Shown here piece by piece: positions 24,422-33,437 of a stretch of 64,000 bases of DNA. Within the stretch, counting starts at the first letter, position 1. Every line of letters begins with the position of its first letter. A program made the translations under genes and the position numbers. The notes beneath the pieces are model-generated. The model ran no database searches. It worked only from the letters and a program-made list of their open reading frames with translations, and had not been told where the DNA came from. Source of the stretch: an uncultured Bacteroidales bacterium (GTDB taxonomy: Bacteria; Bacteroidota; Bacteroidia; Bacteroidales; Paludibacteraceae); NCBI GenBank assembly GCA_949282265.1, contig CASDOZ010000004.1, positions 102,672-166,671 of the forward strand, given 5' to 3'.

Positions 24422-27010
24422 ATGAACTTTAATAATTTTACAATCAAGGCACAAGAAGCTGTACAAGGTGCGGTGAATATTGTGCAAGGTAAGGGGCAGC
24501 AGGCCATTGAACCAGTACATTTGCTTAAAGGGGTTCTGGATGTTGGTGAGAATGTAACTAACTTTATTTTCAATAAGTTAGGAATACAGGCTAGTGCTAT
24601 TCGGAACACAACGGACAAGATGATTGAAAATCTGCCAAAAGTGTCAGGTAGCGAACCTTACTTGAGTCGTGAGTCAAATGCAGTTCTGCAGCGGGCCATT
24701 GATGTTTCCAAGAAAGATGGCGATGAATACGTTTCGGTGGAATATTTGTTGCTTGCCTTGTTTATGGAAAACAGCAGTGTGTCCCAAATGCTGAAAGATG
24801 CAGGAATGACAGAAAAAGAACTTCGGGCGGCTATTGCTGAATTGCGTAAAGGTAGCAAAGTAAAAGAGCAGACAGCCGAGGATACCTATCAAGCGTTGGA
24901 AAAATATGCAATCAATTTGAATGAACGTGCGCGTAATGGCAAATTGGATCCTGTTATCGGTCGTGATGAAGAAATCAGGCGTGTATTGCAGATTTTGAGT
25001 CGAAGGACTAAAAACAATCCTATTCTGATTGGTGAGCCTGGTACTGGTAAAACAGCTATTGCCGAAGGGCTTGCGCATCGTATCGTGCGCGGAGATGTGC
25101 CAGAGAACTTGAAGACCAAACAGATTTATAGTTTGGATATGGGGGCGTTGGTTGCAGGCGCAAAATACAAAGGTGAGTTTGAGGAACGTTTGAAGTCAGT
25201 CGTGAACGAAGTGATGAAGTCAGAAGGTGAAATCATTTTGTTCATTGATGAAATTCATACCTTGGTTGGTGCAGGAAAAGGTGAAGGAGCGATGGATGCG
25301 GCCAATATTCTGAAGCCGGCCTTGGCACGTGGTGAGCTGCGGGCAATCGGCGCAACTACTTTGGATGAATATCAGAAGTATTTTGAAAAGGATAAGGCTC
25401 TGGAACGTCGTTTCCAGACTGTTATGGTAGATGAACCGGATGAAACTAGCACGATATCTATTTTGCGTGGTCTGAAAGAACGTTACGAAAACCACCACAA
25501 AGTGCGTATTAAAGATGATGCAATCATTGCGGCCGTCGAGTTGTCGAGCCGTTACATATCCGACCGTTTTTTGCCGGACAAGGCAATTGACTTGATGGAT
25601 GAGGCAGCTGCCAAATTGCGTATGGAAGTGGACAGCGTACCGGAAGAATTGGATGTGGTGGAACGTAATATCAAACAACTGGAAATCGAGCGTGAGGCCA
25701 TTAAGCGGGAAAACGATACGCATAAACTCGAATCTTTGAACAAGGAAATAGCCGATTTAAAAGAGGAGAGCAAGAAAATGCGTGCACAGTGGAGCAGCGA
25801 GAAGGCTTTGATAGATAAAATTCAGCAGAGCAAGATTGAAATAGAACAATTGAAATACGAGGCAGATCGTGCCGAGCGTGAAGGCGATTATGGCCGTGTT
25901 GCCGAGATACGTTATGGTAGAATAAAGGATGCTGAACGTACCATTGCAGAGAGCAAAGATAAATTGCGCGAGATGCAACATGGCAATGCTATGATTAAGG
26001 AAGAAGTTGATGCAGATGATATTGCGGAAGTTGTAAGCCGTTGGACAGGTATTCCTGTAACAAAAATGATGCAGAGCGAGAAAGACAAGTTGCTGCATTT
26101 GGAGGAAGAACTGCACAAACGTGTGATAGGGCAGGATGAGGCTATCGCCGCCATTGCTGACGCCGTACGTCGTAGCCGTGCTGGCTTGCAAGACCCTAAA
26201 CGGCCTATTGGTTCGTTTATCTTCTTGGGTACAACAGGTGTCGGTAAAACGGAATTGGCCAAAGCTTTGGCCGAGTATCTGTTCGATGATGAGAACATGA
26301 TGACTCGTATCGATATGAGCGAATACCAAGAAAAGTTCAGTGCTACGCGTTTAATTGGTGCGCCTCCGGGATATGTTGGTTATGATGAAGGTGGACAATT
26401 GACAGAAGCGATCAGGCGTAAGCCGTACAGTGTTGTTTTGTTCGATGAAATAGAAAAAGCGCATCCAGATGTATTTAATATCTTGTTGCAAGTATTGGAT
26501 GATGGGCGTCTGACCGATAATAAAGGCCGTACGGTTAATTTCAAGAATACCATTATTATTATGACCAGCAATTTGGGATCGCAATTGATTCGGGAAAATT
26601 TTGAAAAAATTACCGACGAGAACCGCGAACAAATTGTTGAACAGACTAAACAGCAAGTCTTTGAAATGCTCAAACAGACCATTCGGCCAGAATTTTTGAA
26701 CCGTATTGATGAGTTGATTATGTTTACGCCACTTAGCGAGCCGGAAATAGAAAAGATTGTTGGGTTGCAATTGGGAGCAATCCAGAAACAATTGAAGCAG
26801 AATGGTGTAACTTTGGAGGTTACTCCTGCGGCCTTGAAATGGATTGCTAAAGTTGGTTATGATCCACAATTCGGTGCCCGTCCTGTGAAACGTGTCATTC
26901 AGCGTTATGTGTTGAACGAATTGAGCAAGTTGATTATTGGTCAACAAGTCGATACCGCCAAACCCATAGTAGTTGATATGTCCGGTGATACATTGAGCAT
27001 GACAAATTGA
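24422..27010 (+). CDS. clpB: ATP-dependent chaperone ClpB
   Basis: Hexameric disaggregase that works with DnaK/DnaJ. 862 residues. Clp N-domain ~1-145; AAA1 with [13 protein letters not shown] (~205) and [13 protein letters not shown]; coiled-coil M-domain ~400-540 ([26 protein letters not shown]); AAA2 with [14 protein letters not shown] (~608), [12 protein letters not shown] and the sensor [10 protein letters not shown]. The M-domain separates ClpB from ClpA and ClpC. Start ATG 24422. Stands alone with its own terminator. Confidence 0.96.
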   Translation: MNFNNFTIKAQEAVQGAVNIVQGKGQQAIEPVHLLKGVLDVGENVTNFIFNKLGIQASAIRNTTDKMIENLPKVSGSEPYLSRESNAVLQRAIDVSKKDGDEYVSVEYLLLALFMENSSVSQMLKDAGMTEKELRAAIAELRKGSKVKEQTAEDTYQALEKYAINLNERARNGKLDPVIGRDEEIRRVLQILSRRTKNNPILIGEPGTGKTAIAEGLAHRIVRGDVPENLKTKQIYSLDMGALVAGAKYKGEFEERLKSVVNEVMKSEGEIILFIDEIHTLVGAGKGEGAMDAANILKPALARGELRAIGATTLDEYQKYFEKDKALERRFQTVMVDEPDETSTISILRGLKERYENHHKVRIKDDAIIAAVELSSRYISDRFLPDKAIDLMDEAAAKLRMEVDSVPEELDVVERNIKQLEIEREAIKRENDTHKLESLNKEIADLKEESKKMRAQWSSEKALIDKIQQSKIEIEQLKYEADRAEREGDYGRVAEIRYGRIKDAERTIAESKDKLREMQHGNAMIKEEVDADDIAEVVSRWTGIPVTKMMQSEKDKLLHLEEELHKRVIGQDEAIAAIADAVRRSRAGLQDPKRPIGSFIFLGTTGVGKTELAKALAEYLFDDENMMTRIDMSEYQEKFSATRLIGAPPGYVGYDEGGQLTEAIRRKPYSVVLFDEIEKAHPDVFNILLQVLDDGRLTDNKGRTVNFKNTIIIMTSNLGSQLIRENFEKITDENREQIVEQTKQQVFEMLKQTIRPEFLNRIDELIMFTPLSEPEIEKIVGLQLGAIQKQLKQNGVTLEVTPAALKWIAKVGYDPQFGARPVKRVIQRYVLNELSKLIIGQQVDTAKPIVVDMSGDTLSMTN

Positions 27011-27034
27011 TAAGAGAAAATTTCTTTAAAGTTG

Positions 27035-27072
27035 ATGCCGACAAGGTTTATACCTTGCCGGCATTTGTTTTT
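27035..27072 (+). terminator. Terminator of clpB
   Basis: ATGCCGACAAGGT / ACCTTGCCGGCAT stem with one mismatch and a TTAT loop, followed by TTGTTTTT. Confidence 0.78.
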
Positions 27073-27194
27073 AATATATAAGTATACAACAAAATTATAT
27101 TTATAAAATTCTGTCAATCAAATATATATCAATTTGTGTAAATGGAAAATGCGGGATTCAAGTTTGAGTCTCGTATTTTTATTTTAAAGCAGAC

Positions 27195-28601
27195 TTATTT
27201 TTCTGTTTCTTGCAGCGTTTCTGTTTGCAGCCAACCTCCGCCAAGGGCTTTGTATAATTGCACGAAAGCTAGGTGTTCTTCCAGCCCAGCATTGATAACC
27301 TTGATTTCCGCATCGAAATATTGGCGTTGCGCATCAAGGACATCAATATAGTTTATGTCTCCGTTTATATGTTGGGAACGCACCAAGTCCACGTATGTTT
27401 TGGCTGCTTTTTCCAAGTTTTGCATTAGGACGACAGTTTGTTGCGCACTTGAAAATGAAATATACGCATCATTTACTTCCTTGAAGGCAGTCAATACTTT
27501 TTCCTCATATTGGAAACGTGCATTGTCATAGGCAGCTAAGGATGCTTCATATTGTGCTTTCTTTTTGCCAAATGCAAATATAGGTGCAACCATGTTTCCT
27601 GCAATATAAGTGAATGGAGATGCGAAAAAGCCTGCAAATTTGTTGTTTTCCACACCTCCAACCAAGTCTATTGTAAAACGTGGAAAACGGTCTGCCCAAG
27701 CAATACCGGCATTTGCCATGGCTGCCTTCAGGTCTTGTTGTGCACTACGTATATCAGGTCTCCGGAGCAACAAATCAGATGGAATTCCTATTTTCAAATC
27801 CTCGTGTATTTGTTCGTCTAATTGGATAGGAGAACGTTCAACTTCCCTAGGAAAATCTCCAGCGAGGAGTGCGATTTCATTTTCTTTGATACGTATTTCT
27901 TTTTCCAATGCAGGGATGAGTGATGCAGTCGTGGCCAGTTCCACTTGTGCTTGTTGATAAGTGATTTCTGAGGTTAAACCGCCTTGGAAACGTATTAGGG
28001 CCAGATGTGCATTTTCTTTACGAGTATATAATGTCCTTTCTACGATATCCAATTCGCTATCTAATGCAATCAATTCAAAATATGCAGTAACAACTTCTGC
28101 GATTAAGGTCATTTGCATGGCTCGTTGTGCCTCTACGCTGGATAAATAGTTCGCTAATGCGGCACGATTCGACCAGCGAAGGCGTCCGAAAAAATCTATT
28201 TCCCAAGTTGCGCTAGCTTTAATGCCGGTTTCAATATCTTCTATGAACGATTCATTTGCATAATCATTGGTTTCTCGTTCCCAATAGATTTGTCCGTTTA
28301 GGGATGGAAACTGGTCTGCTCTGACTATACGATGCCGGCGTTCCAGTTCACGGACTTTGGCTGTTGCCGAAAGCATGTCTCTGTTGTTTGCTAAAGTTTT
28401 TTTGATGAGCTTTTGCAAAGTTGAATCCGTATAGATTTCCCACCAGGCAATATCAGCCATACACAATGAATCTGTTTCTGTACCAGTTATGATAGCTTCA
28501 GGCATATCCAACTGTGGTTCAATACATTGTTTGGAAACGCCGCAGCTGCTTAGAATCAATAAGTTTGTTATTATTGTTATCAGATATCTTGTTTGGTTCA
28601 T
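27195..28601 (-). CDS. RND efflux outer-membrane lipoprotein (TolC/OprM/NodT family)
   Basis: 468 residues. Lipobox LILSSC with Cys at ~20. Two TolC-type repeats: the first contains YWERETNDYANESF and a conserved helical hairpin, the second GIPSDLLLRRPDIRSAQQDL, a hallmark of the NodT subfamily. Forms the trimeric outer-membrane exit duct for the RND pump. I chose ATG at 28601, which overlaps the pump gene's stop by four bases (ATGA), over a start 17 codons upstream that would lie inside that gene. Last gene of the three-gene efflux operon. Confidence 0.92.
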   Translation of the reverse strand: MNQTRYLITIITNLLILSSCGVSKQCIEPQLDMPEAIITGTETDSLCMADIAWWEIYTDSTLQKLIKKTLANNRDMLSATAKVRELERRHRIVRADQFPSLNGQIYWERETNDYANESFIEDIETGIKASATWEIDFFGRLRWSNRAALANYLSSVEAQRAMQMTLIAEVVTAYFELIALDSELDIVERTLYTRKENAHLALIRFQGGLTSEITYQQAQVELATTASLIPALEKEIRIKENEIALLAGDFPREVERSPIQLDEQIHEDLKIGIPSDLLLRRPDIRSAQQDLKAAMANAGIAWADRFPRFTIDLVGGVENNKFAGFFASPFTYIAGNMVAPIFAFGKKKAQYEASLAAYDNARFQYEEKVLTAFKEVNDAYISFSSAQQTVVLMQNLEKAAKTYVDLVRSQHINGDINYIDVLDAQRQYFDAEIKVINAGLEEHLAFVQLYKALGGGWLQTETLQETEK

Positions 28602-31600
28602 TTTTGTTTCTTTTTCAATTTGGCAAATTTTGCTTTGATACGATAAACCCACACAAAGAAGAAAGGTACACAGACGATGCCAATCGTGATGGCAACTAAC
28701 ATTCCAGCAAAAACACCGACACCTATGCTTTGACGGCTTGCTGAACCCGGACCGGAAGCAAATACCAATGGCAACATACCCAGTACGAAAGTTAGTGACG
28801 TCATGACAATAGGACGGAAACGCAGAAAGCCAGCCATAACAGCGGCTTCGACTACATCTTTCCCTTTTTCGACTTCTTCCTTGGCAAATTCGACAATCAG
28901 AATGGCGTTTTTGGCGGCCAAGCCTATCAGCATAACCAAACCAATTTGGAAATACACGTTGTTTTCAAGTCCGCATATCCAGACGGCGAGGAATGCTCCC
29001 AGACATGCAATTGGCAGGGAAAGCAAAACAGCGATAGGCACAGACCAGCTTTCATATTGGGCAGCCAAGAAGAGGAAAACAAACAAGAAAGCCAGTGCAA
29101 TCACTAATCCGGTTTGTCCGCTTTGCTTTTTTTCCTGATATGACAATCCGCTCCATTCAACGCCTATACCTTTGGGCAGATGTTTTTGCACAATATCTTC
29201 CAAAACCGCCATTGCTTGTCCGGAACTGTATCCGTGAGCGGCTTCGCCCGATATGGTTGCGGAATTGAACATGTTGAAACGTTTCAGTGTTCCTGGGCCA
29301 GTTGTGTAGGCAGTTGTTCCTAATGATGTGATAGGAATCATGACGCCGCCATTTCCCCGTACGAAAAACAAGTTTAAATTATTCCGTGTAGCTCTATATG
29401 GCGCTTCTGCCTGAATATAGACACGATATACACGGTTGAATAGGTTGAAGTCATTTACATAAACCGAACCGGTAAAGGCTTTCATCGTTGTGAATACATC
29501 AGATACCGAAACACCCATCAGTTTGACACGGTCGCGATCCACGTCGAAAAACAATTGCGGAATGTCGTTCTGCATACTGCTCGATACCCGTGTAAGTTCA
29601 GGACACATGGATGCGTAATGTAATAAAGTATCTGTGGCATTTTGCAAGTCGGCATAAGTCATGCTGCCACGTGCTTCCAATACCATCTCAAAACCGCCCG
29701 ATGTTCCTAAACCTGGAATTACGGGTGGAGAACTTATGTAGACTTTGCTTTCAGGATATTTTGAAAATTCTTGGCGTACTTGTTCCATAAATTCAGATAA
29801 ATCCTGTTGACGGCGTTCTTCCCACGGTTTCATAATAACAGTCAGTTGGCTACGGCTTTGGTTCGTGCCAACCCGTGGACTTGAACCCGTTACGTTTAGT
29901 ACGTGTACAACATCCGGTTGATGTAACAAATAATCCATGGCGCGTTCTGTTACTATGCGTGTACGTTCCAATGTTGCACCTTCTGGTAGCTCCAACTCTA
30001 CTGTGAAATACCCTTGGTCTTCTTGCGGCATGAAACTTTGGGGCACCAACTTACTAAGCAGCCATATACCAATCATGGCTATTCCGAAAGCAGCAAAAAT
30101 ACGTTTGGAATGTAATAATGATTTACGTATCATTTTTTCGTACAGATGGTTTCCTTTGGCCAAATAACGATTAATGAAACGAAATACGAAATTTTTCTGT
30201 TCTTCGGGCTTTTCGGAGTCTGGTTTTAAAAAAATAGAACACATGACCGGACTCAATGTCAGTGCGACGATGGTGGATATAATTACAGAAACGGCAATGG
30301 TAATGGTAAATTGTCGATAGAGTAGGCCAGTGATGCCGGATAGGAAACTAACTGGTACAAATACGGCGCAGAGTACTAATGACATGGCAACCAATGCACC
30401 ACCAATGTTTTGCATGGCTTTTTTGGTTGCTTCATATGGTGATAACTTTTCCTCCTTCATGATTCGGTCCACGTTTTCTACAACTACAATGGCATCATCC
30501 ACTACGGTACCGATAGCCAATACCAATCCTAACAACGTCAACATGTTCAGCGAGAAGCCGAAAAGCATCATTACTCCGAATGTACCGATAAGTGAGATTG
30601 GTACGGCAATAGCAGGAATTAGTGTCGCGCGCCAGCTTTGCAACGATAGAAATACGACCAAAATAACCAGCACGAGGGCTTCAAAAAGTGTTTTGTAGAC
30701 CTCATGGATGGATTGGGATATGTAAGTGGTCATATCAAAAGGAATCTCATACGAGATGCCTTCTGGAAAGTTCTTACTGATTTCTTCCATAGCTTCCTTG
30801 ACAGCTTCGGAGACTTCCATGGCATTGACACCAGGCAACATTTTGATGTCTAATACGGCAGCATTTCCACCGTTAATGCCACTTTCTGTATTGTAGGACG
30901 ATGCTTCCAAGGATACACGGGCAACATCGCGCATTCGGATGATGGAACCATCTTTGTTGGCGCGGATCACAATGTCTTCAAATTCGCTGACGGTGGACAA
31001 ACGTCCTTGTGCAACAATTGGAATGGTAACGTCCAAACCTTCCATTGGTTGTTGTCCCAGCACACCTGCTGCTGATTCACGGTTCTGTTCTTTCAGCGCG
31101 CTTTGTATGTCTTGCACTGTCAGACCGAGGTTGGCAAGCCGATCTGGCTGTACCCATATTTGCATCGCGTAATATCGGCTACCTACGTTTGATACGCTGC
31201 CGACTCCTGGAATACGGCGTAGCATATCCAACACGTTAAGTGTGGCATAGTTGCTCAAATATATTTCATCAAATTTCGGGTCGCTTGATAATAGGGTGAT
31301 AGTCATTAGTTTGCTGGATGCCTGTTTGTCTACCGATATGCCGTTTTGCACGACTTCGGCCGGAAGGCGGGATTCTGCCTGCTTGACACGGTTCTGAATT
31401 TCTACTGCAGCCAGGTCGGCATCCGTATTGATGTCAAATGTGATGGTTGCAGAAAAACTGCCTGTGTTGGTGCTGCTCGACTCCATATAAAGCATTCCCG
31501 GCGTACCATTCAATTCTTGTTCTATTGGTGTGGCTACAGCTTGCGAAACTGTTTCCGCGCCAGCACCCGGATAAGATGCACTTACCTTTACAACAGGAGG

Positions 31601-31720
31601 AACTATTTGCGGATATTGGTCTATCGGAAGCATGAACAAGCCGATAAGTCCCACCAATACGATGACAATGGAAACGACCGTCGAAAAAATGGGTCTATCT
31701 ATAAAAAAATCGCTCTTCAT
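28598..31720 (-). CDS. RND multidrug efflux permease (AcrB/MexB-type, HAE1)
   Basis: 1040-residue inner-membrane proton-driven pump; the length and twelve-helix layout fit HAE1. First helix FSTVVSIVIVLVGLIGLFMLP; TM4 proton-relay pair in IGTVVDDAIVVVENV (~400-414); TM10 lysine in GLAAKNAILIVEFA. The large porter loops hold DQYPQIVPPVV and the GSVYVNDF/FNLFNRVYRV segments typical of AcrB and MexB rather than of metal pumps (HME), which lack DD here. Middle gene of adaptor-pump-duct operon; three bases separate it from the adaptor. Confidence 0.95.
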   Translation of the reverse strand: MKSDFFIDRPIFSTVVSIVIVLVGLIGLFMLPIDQYPQIVPPVVKVSASYPGAGAETVSQAVATPIEQELNGTPGMLYMESSSTNTGSFSATITFDINTDADLAAVEIQNRVKQAESRLPAEVVQNGISVDKQASSKLMTITLLSSDPKFDEIYLSNYATLNVLDMLRRIPGVGSVSNVGSRYYAMQIWVQPDRLANLGLTVQDIQSALKEQNRESAAGVLGQQPMEGLDVTIPIVAQGRLSTVSEFEDIVIRANKDGSIIRMRDVARVSLEASSYNTESGINGGNAAVLDIKMLPGVNAMEVSEAVKEAMEEISKNFPEGISYEIPFDMTTYISQSIHEVYKTLFEALVLVILVVFLSLQSWRATLIPAIAVPISLIGTFGVMMLFGFSLNMLTLLGLVLAIGTVVDDAIVVVENVDRIMKEEKLSPYEATKKAMQNIGGALVAMSLVLCAVFVPVSFLSGITGLLYRQFTITIAVSVIISTIVALTLSPVMCSIFLKPDSEKPEEQKNFVFRFINRYLAKGNHLYEKMIRKSLLHSKRIFAAFGIAMIGIWLLSKLVPQSFMPQEDQGYFTVELELPEGATLERTRIVTERAMDYLLHQPDVVHVLNVTGSSPRVGTNQSRSQLTVIMKPWEERRQQDLSEFMEQVRQEFSKYPESKVYISSPPVIPGLGTSGGFEMVLEARGSMTYADLQNATDTLLHYASMCPELTRVSSSMQNDIPQLFFDVDRDRVKLMGVSVSDVFTTMKAFTGSVYVNDFNLFNRVYRVYIQAEAPYRATRNNLNLFFVRGNGGVMIPITSLGTTAYTTGPGTLKRFNMFNSATISGEAAHGYSSGQAMAVLEDIVQKHLPKGIGVEWSGLSYQEKKQSGQTGLVIALAFLFVFLFLAAQYESWSVPIAVLLSLPIACLGAFLAVWICGLENNVYFQIGLVMLIGLAAKNAILIVEFAKEEVEKGKDVVEAAVMAGFLRFRPIVMTSLTFVLGMLPLVFASGPGSASRQSIGVGVFAGMLVAITIGIVCVPFFFVWVYRIKAKFAKLKKKQK

Positions 31721-31723
31721 ACT

Positions 31724-33034
31724 TTATTGTGTAATGGCTGTAGTGTCTGCGGGTTTGGATTGTTGTAAGGAGTCGGTTCCATTGGTATTTTTCGAGAGCG
31801 TATTTTCTGTCGGAATAACGTTCAAATCAACTTTCATTCCATGGCTAAGTTTGTGGAAACCTTCAACGATAATCATTTCATCATCTCCTAAACCGCGTTC
31901 CACCACTATGTTGTTGTCTACTTGGGGGCCAAGTTCGATAAAGCGTTTCTCCACAATGCTGTCCGGACGTGCCACAAACACGTATGCCGCTCCTTTTTCT
32001 ATCACGAGGGCTTTGGTCGGCACAACAATAGCGTTTTCGCGCACATCAAGCAAAAGACGCACTTTGGTCAGCTGGCCGGGCAGCAGGATATGGTCGGGGT
32101 TGGCCATTTCGGCGCGTACAGAGAATGTACCGGTGTTTGGGTCAACTTGCGGGTCGGCAAAGTCCACGATACCGCGCATCGGATACTCTGAGTTGTCGGC
32201 AAGCGTGATGGTGATGTAAGGAACCCAACTGCGGAGCGTGTCTTTTTGTCCAAGGTTGACGTTACGCTCCTTGCTTTTCAGGTAATCCAGTCCCGTCATG
32301 CTGAAATCCACACGCACCGTGTCACTTTTGACAATGGTGGCCAGCAACGATTTCCCGCTGGGGCCAACTAATGTTCCTATGTCGATGTTGCTTTCGCTGA
32401 TGTTGCCGGAAATGGGTGAACGCACAGTGGTGTAACTGAGTGCTATTTCGGCCTGCGTAAGGTCGGCCTCACTCATGACTACTTCGGCTTTTGCACTTTC
32501 GTATGCGGCAATGGCATTGTCCATATCTAATTGGCTGGCAGCGTTTTGTTCATAGAGTGGGCGGATACGTTCAAGGTCGCGTTCTGCTTTCAAGGCCAAT
32601 GCCTGGTTTTTGTTGAGTTGAGCTTTGGCTTTTTCTACGGCAGCCTGGTATGGCTTCGGGTCGATAATGAAAAGGACTTGGTTCTTATTGACGTATGTAC
32701 CTTCATCGAACAGCATGTTTTCGAGGTAACCTTCCACGCGGGCACGCACTTCCACAAATTGGTGGGCGCGGATTTTACCGGCATATTCGCCGTATATTTC
32801 CACATTGTCGATAATGACGTGCTGCGCCTCAACTACCGGATATACTGGTTTGGGTGGCTTCGGCCGGAAAATCCAATATAAACCTGCGCCGACAACAACA
32901 GTACAACAGCCTATTATTATCCATGTCCGCCGCGAAAAAGTACGTACCTTACGGCCAGCTTTCTTACTGATCATAACGGTACGTCGTCCTGCCTTGACGG
33001 TCTTTTTCAGAAGTTCTTCTTGTGATATCTTCAT
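31724..33034 (-). CDS. RND efflux periplasmic adaptor (AcrA/MexA family)
   Basis: 436 residues. Unlike AcrA it has no lipobox. The N-terminus has ~34 residues rich in Lys/Arg (KKTVKAGRRTVMISKKAGRK) before a membrane segment at ~37-57, so it is probably anchored as a signal anchor. Lipoyl/barrel-sandwich halves around ~75-105 (VEVRARVEGYLENMLFDEG) and ~205-225, a coiled-coil hairpin ~105-200, then a beta-barrel and membrane-proximal domain (LLPGQLTKVRLLLDV, VPTKALVIEKGAAYVFVA). First gene of the efflux operon. No TetR repressor is adjacent. Confidence 0.93.
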   Translation of the reverse strand: MKISQEELLKKTVKAGRRTVMISKKAGRKVRTFSRRTWIIIGCCTVVVGAGLYWIFRPKPPKPVYPVVEAQHVIIDNVEIYGEYAGKIRAHQFVEVRARVEGYLENMLFDEGTYVNKNQVLFIIDPKPYQAAVEKAKAQLNKNQALALKAERDLERIRPLYEQNAASQLDMDNAIAAYESAKAEVVMSEADLTQAEIALSYTTVRSPISGNISESNIDIGTLVGPSGKSLLATIVKSDTVRVDFSMTGLDYLKSKERNVNLGQKDTLRSWVPYITITLADNSEYPMRGIVDFADPQVDPNTGTFSVRAEMANPDHILLPGQLTKVRLLLDVRENAIVVPTKALVIEKGAAYVFVARPDSIVEKRFIELGPQVDNNIVVERGLGDDEMIIVEGFHKLSHGMKVDLNVIPTENTLSKNTNGTDSLQQSKPADTTAITQ

Positions 33035-33074
33035 GTCTTGTGCAATAAAGTCAAAGGTTTCCGATATTTGGGCG

Positions 33075-33082
33075 CAAAAGTA
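33075..33082 (-). promoter_or_regulatory. Efflux operon -7 element (TACTTTTG)
   Basis: Full consensus match 41 bases before the adaptor ATG; no -33 TTTG, which may mean an activator is needed. Confidence 0.4.
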
Positions 33083-33224
33083 CGATTTTTTCTCTGATCT
33101 ATGCCATTCTGAGACCTTATCTTTTATTTAAAACACATTAGAAAAGAAAAAATGACAAACCGGCTTCGTGCAAGATGGATGTTTCTTTTGTATATGTGTG
33201 TCGGAGAGGCAGCGAACAGTTTGC

Positions 33225-33437
33225 TCATAACGGCGACAGCGTATATTCGCCAGCATTCGCCGCCACGGCATTTTGTAATTCGTCCAGTGTATATTCGCCG
33301 TCTGTAAATTCAACGATAGCAACTGGAGGCTCTAGACTTACGGTTGCTTGTACTCCTGGGATGCTGTTCAACGCTTTTTCCACATGTGCGCAACAATGTT
33401 TGCACATCATGCCTTCTACACGAAATGTTTTTTTCAT
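33225..33437 (-). other. Internal ATG that could give a free 70-residue CopZ-like chaperone
   Basis: ATG at 33437-33435 inside copA opens MKKTFRVEGMMCKHCCAHV, a complete HMA domain of normal CopZ length (70 residues) that shares the copA frame and stop. The ~20 bases upstream are A-rich (AATAAAAACAACATAGTT), the usual setting of a Bacteroidota start codon and unlike the rest of copA. Whether it is used is inferred. Confidence 0.5.
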
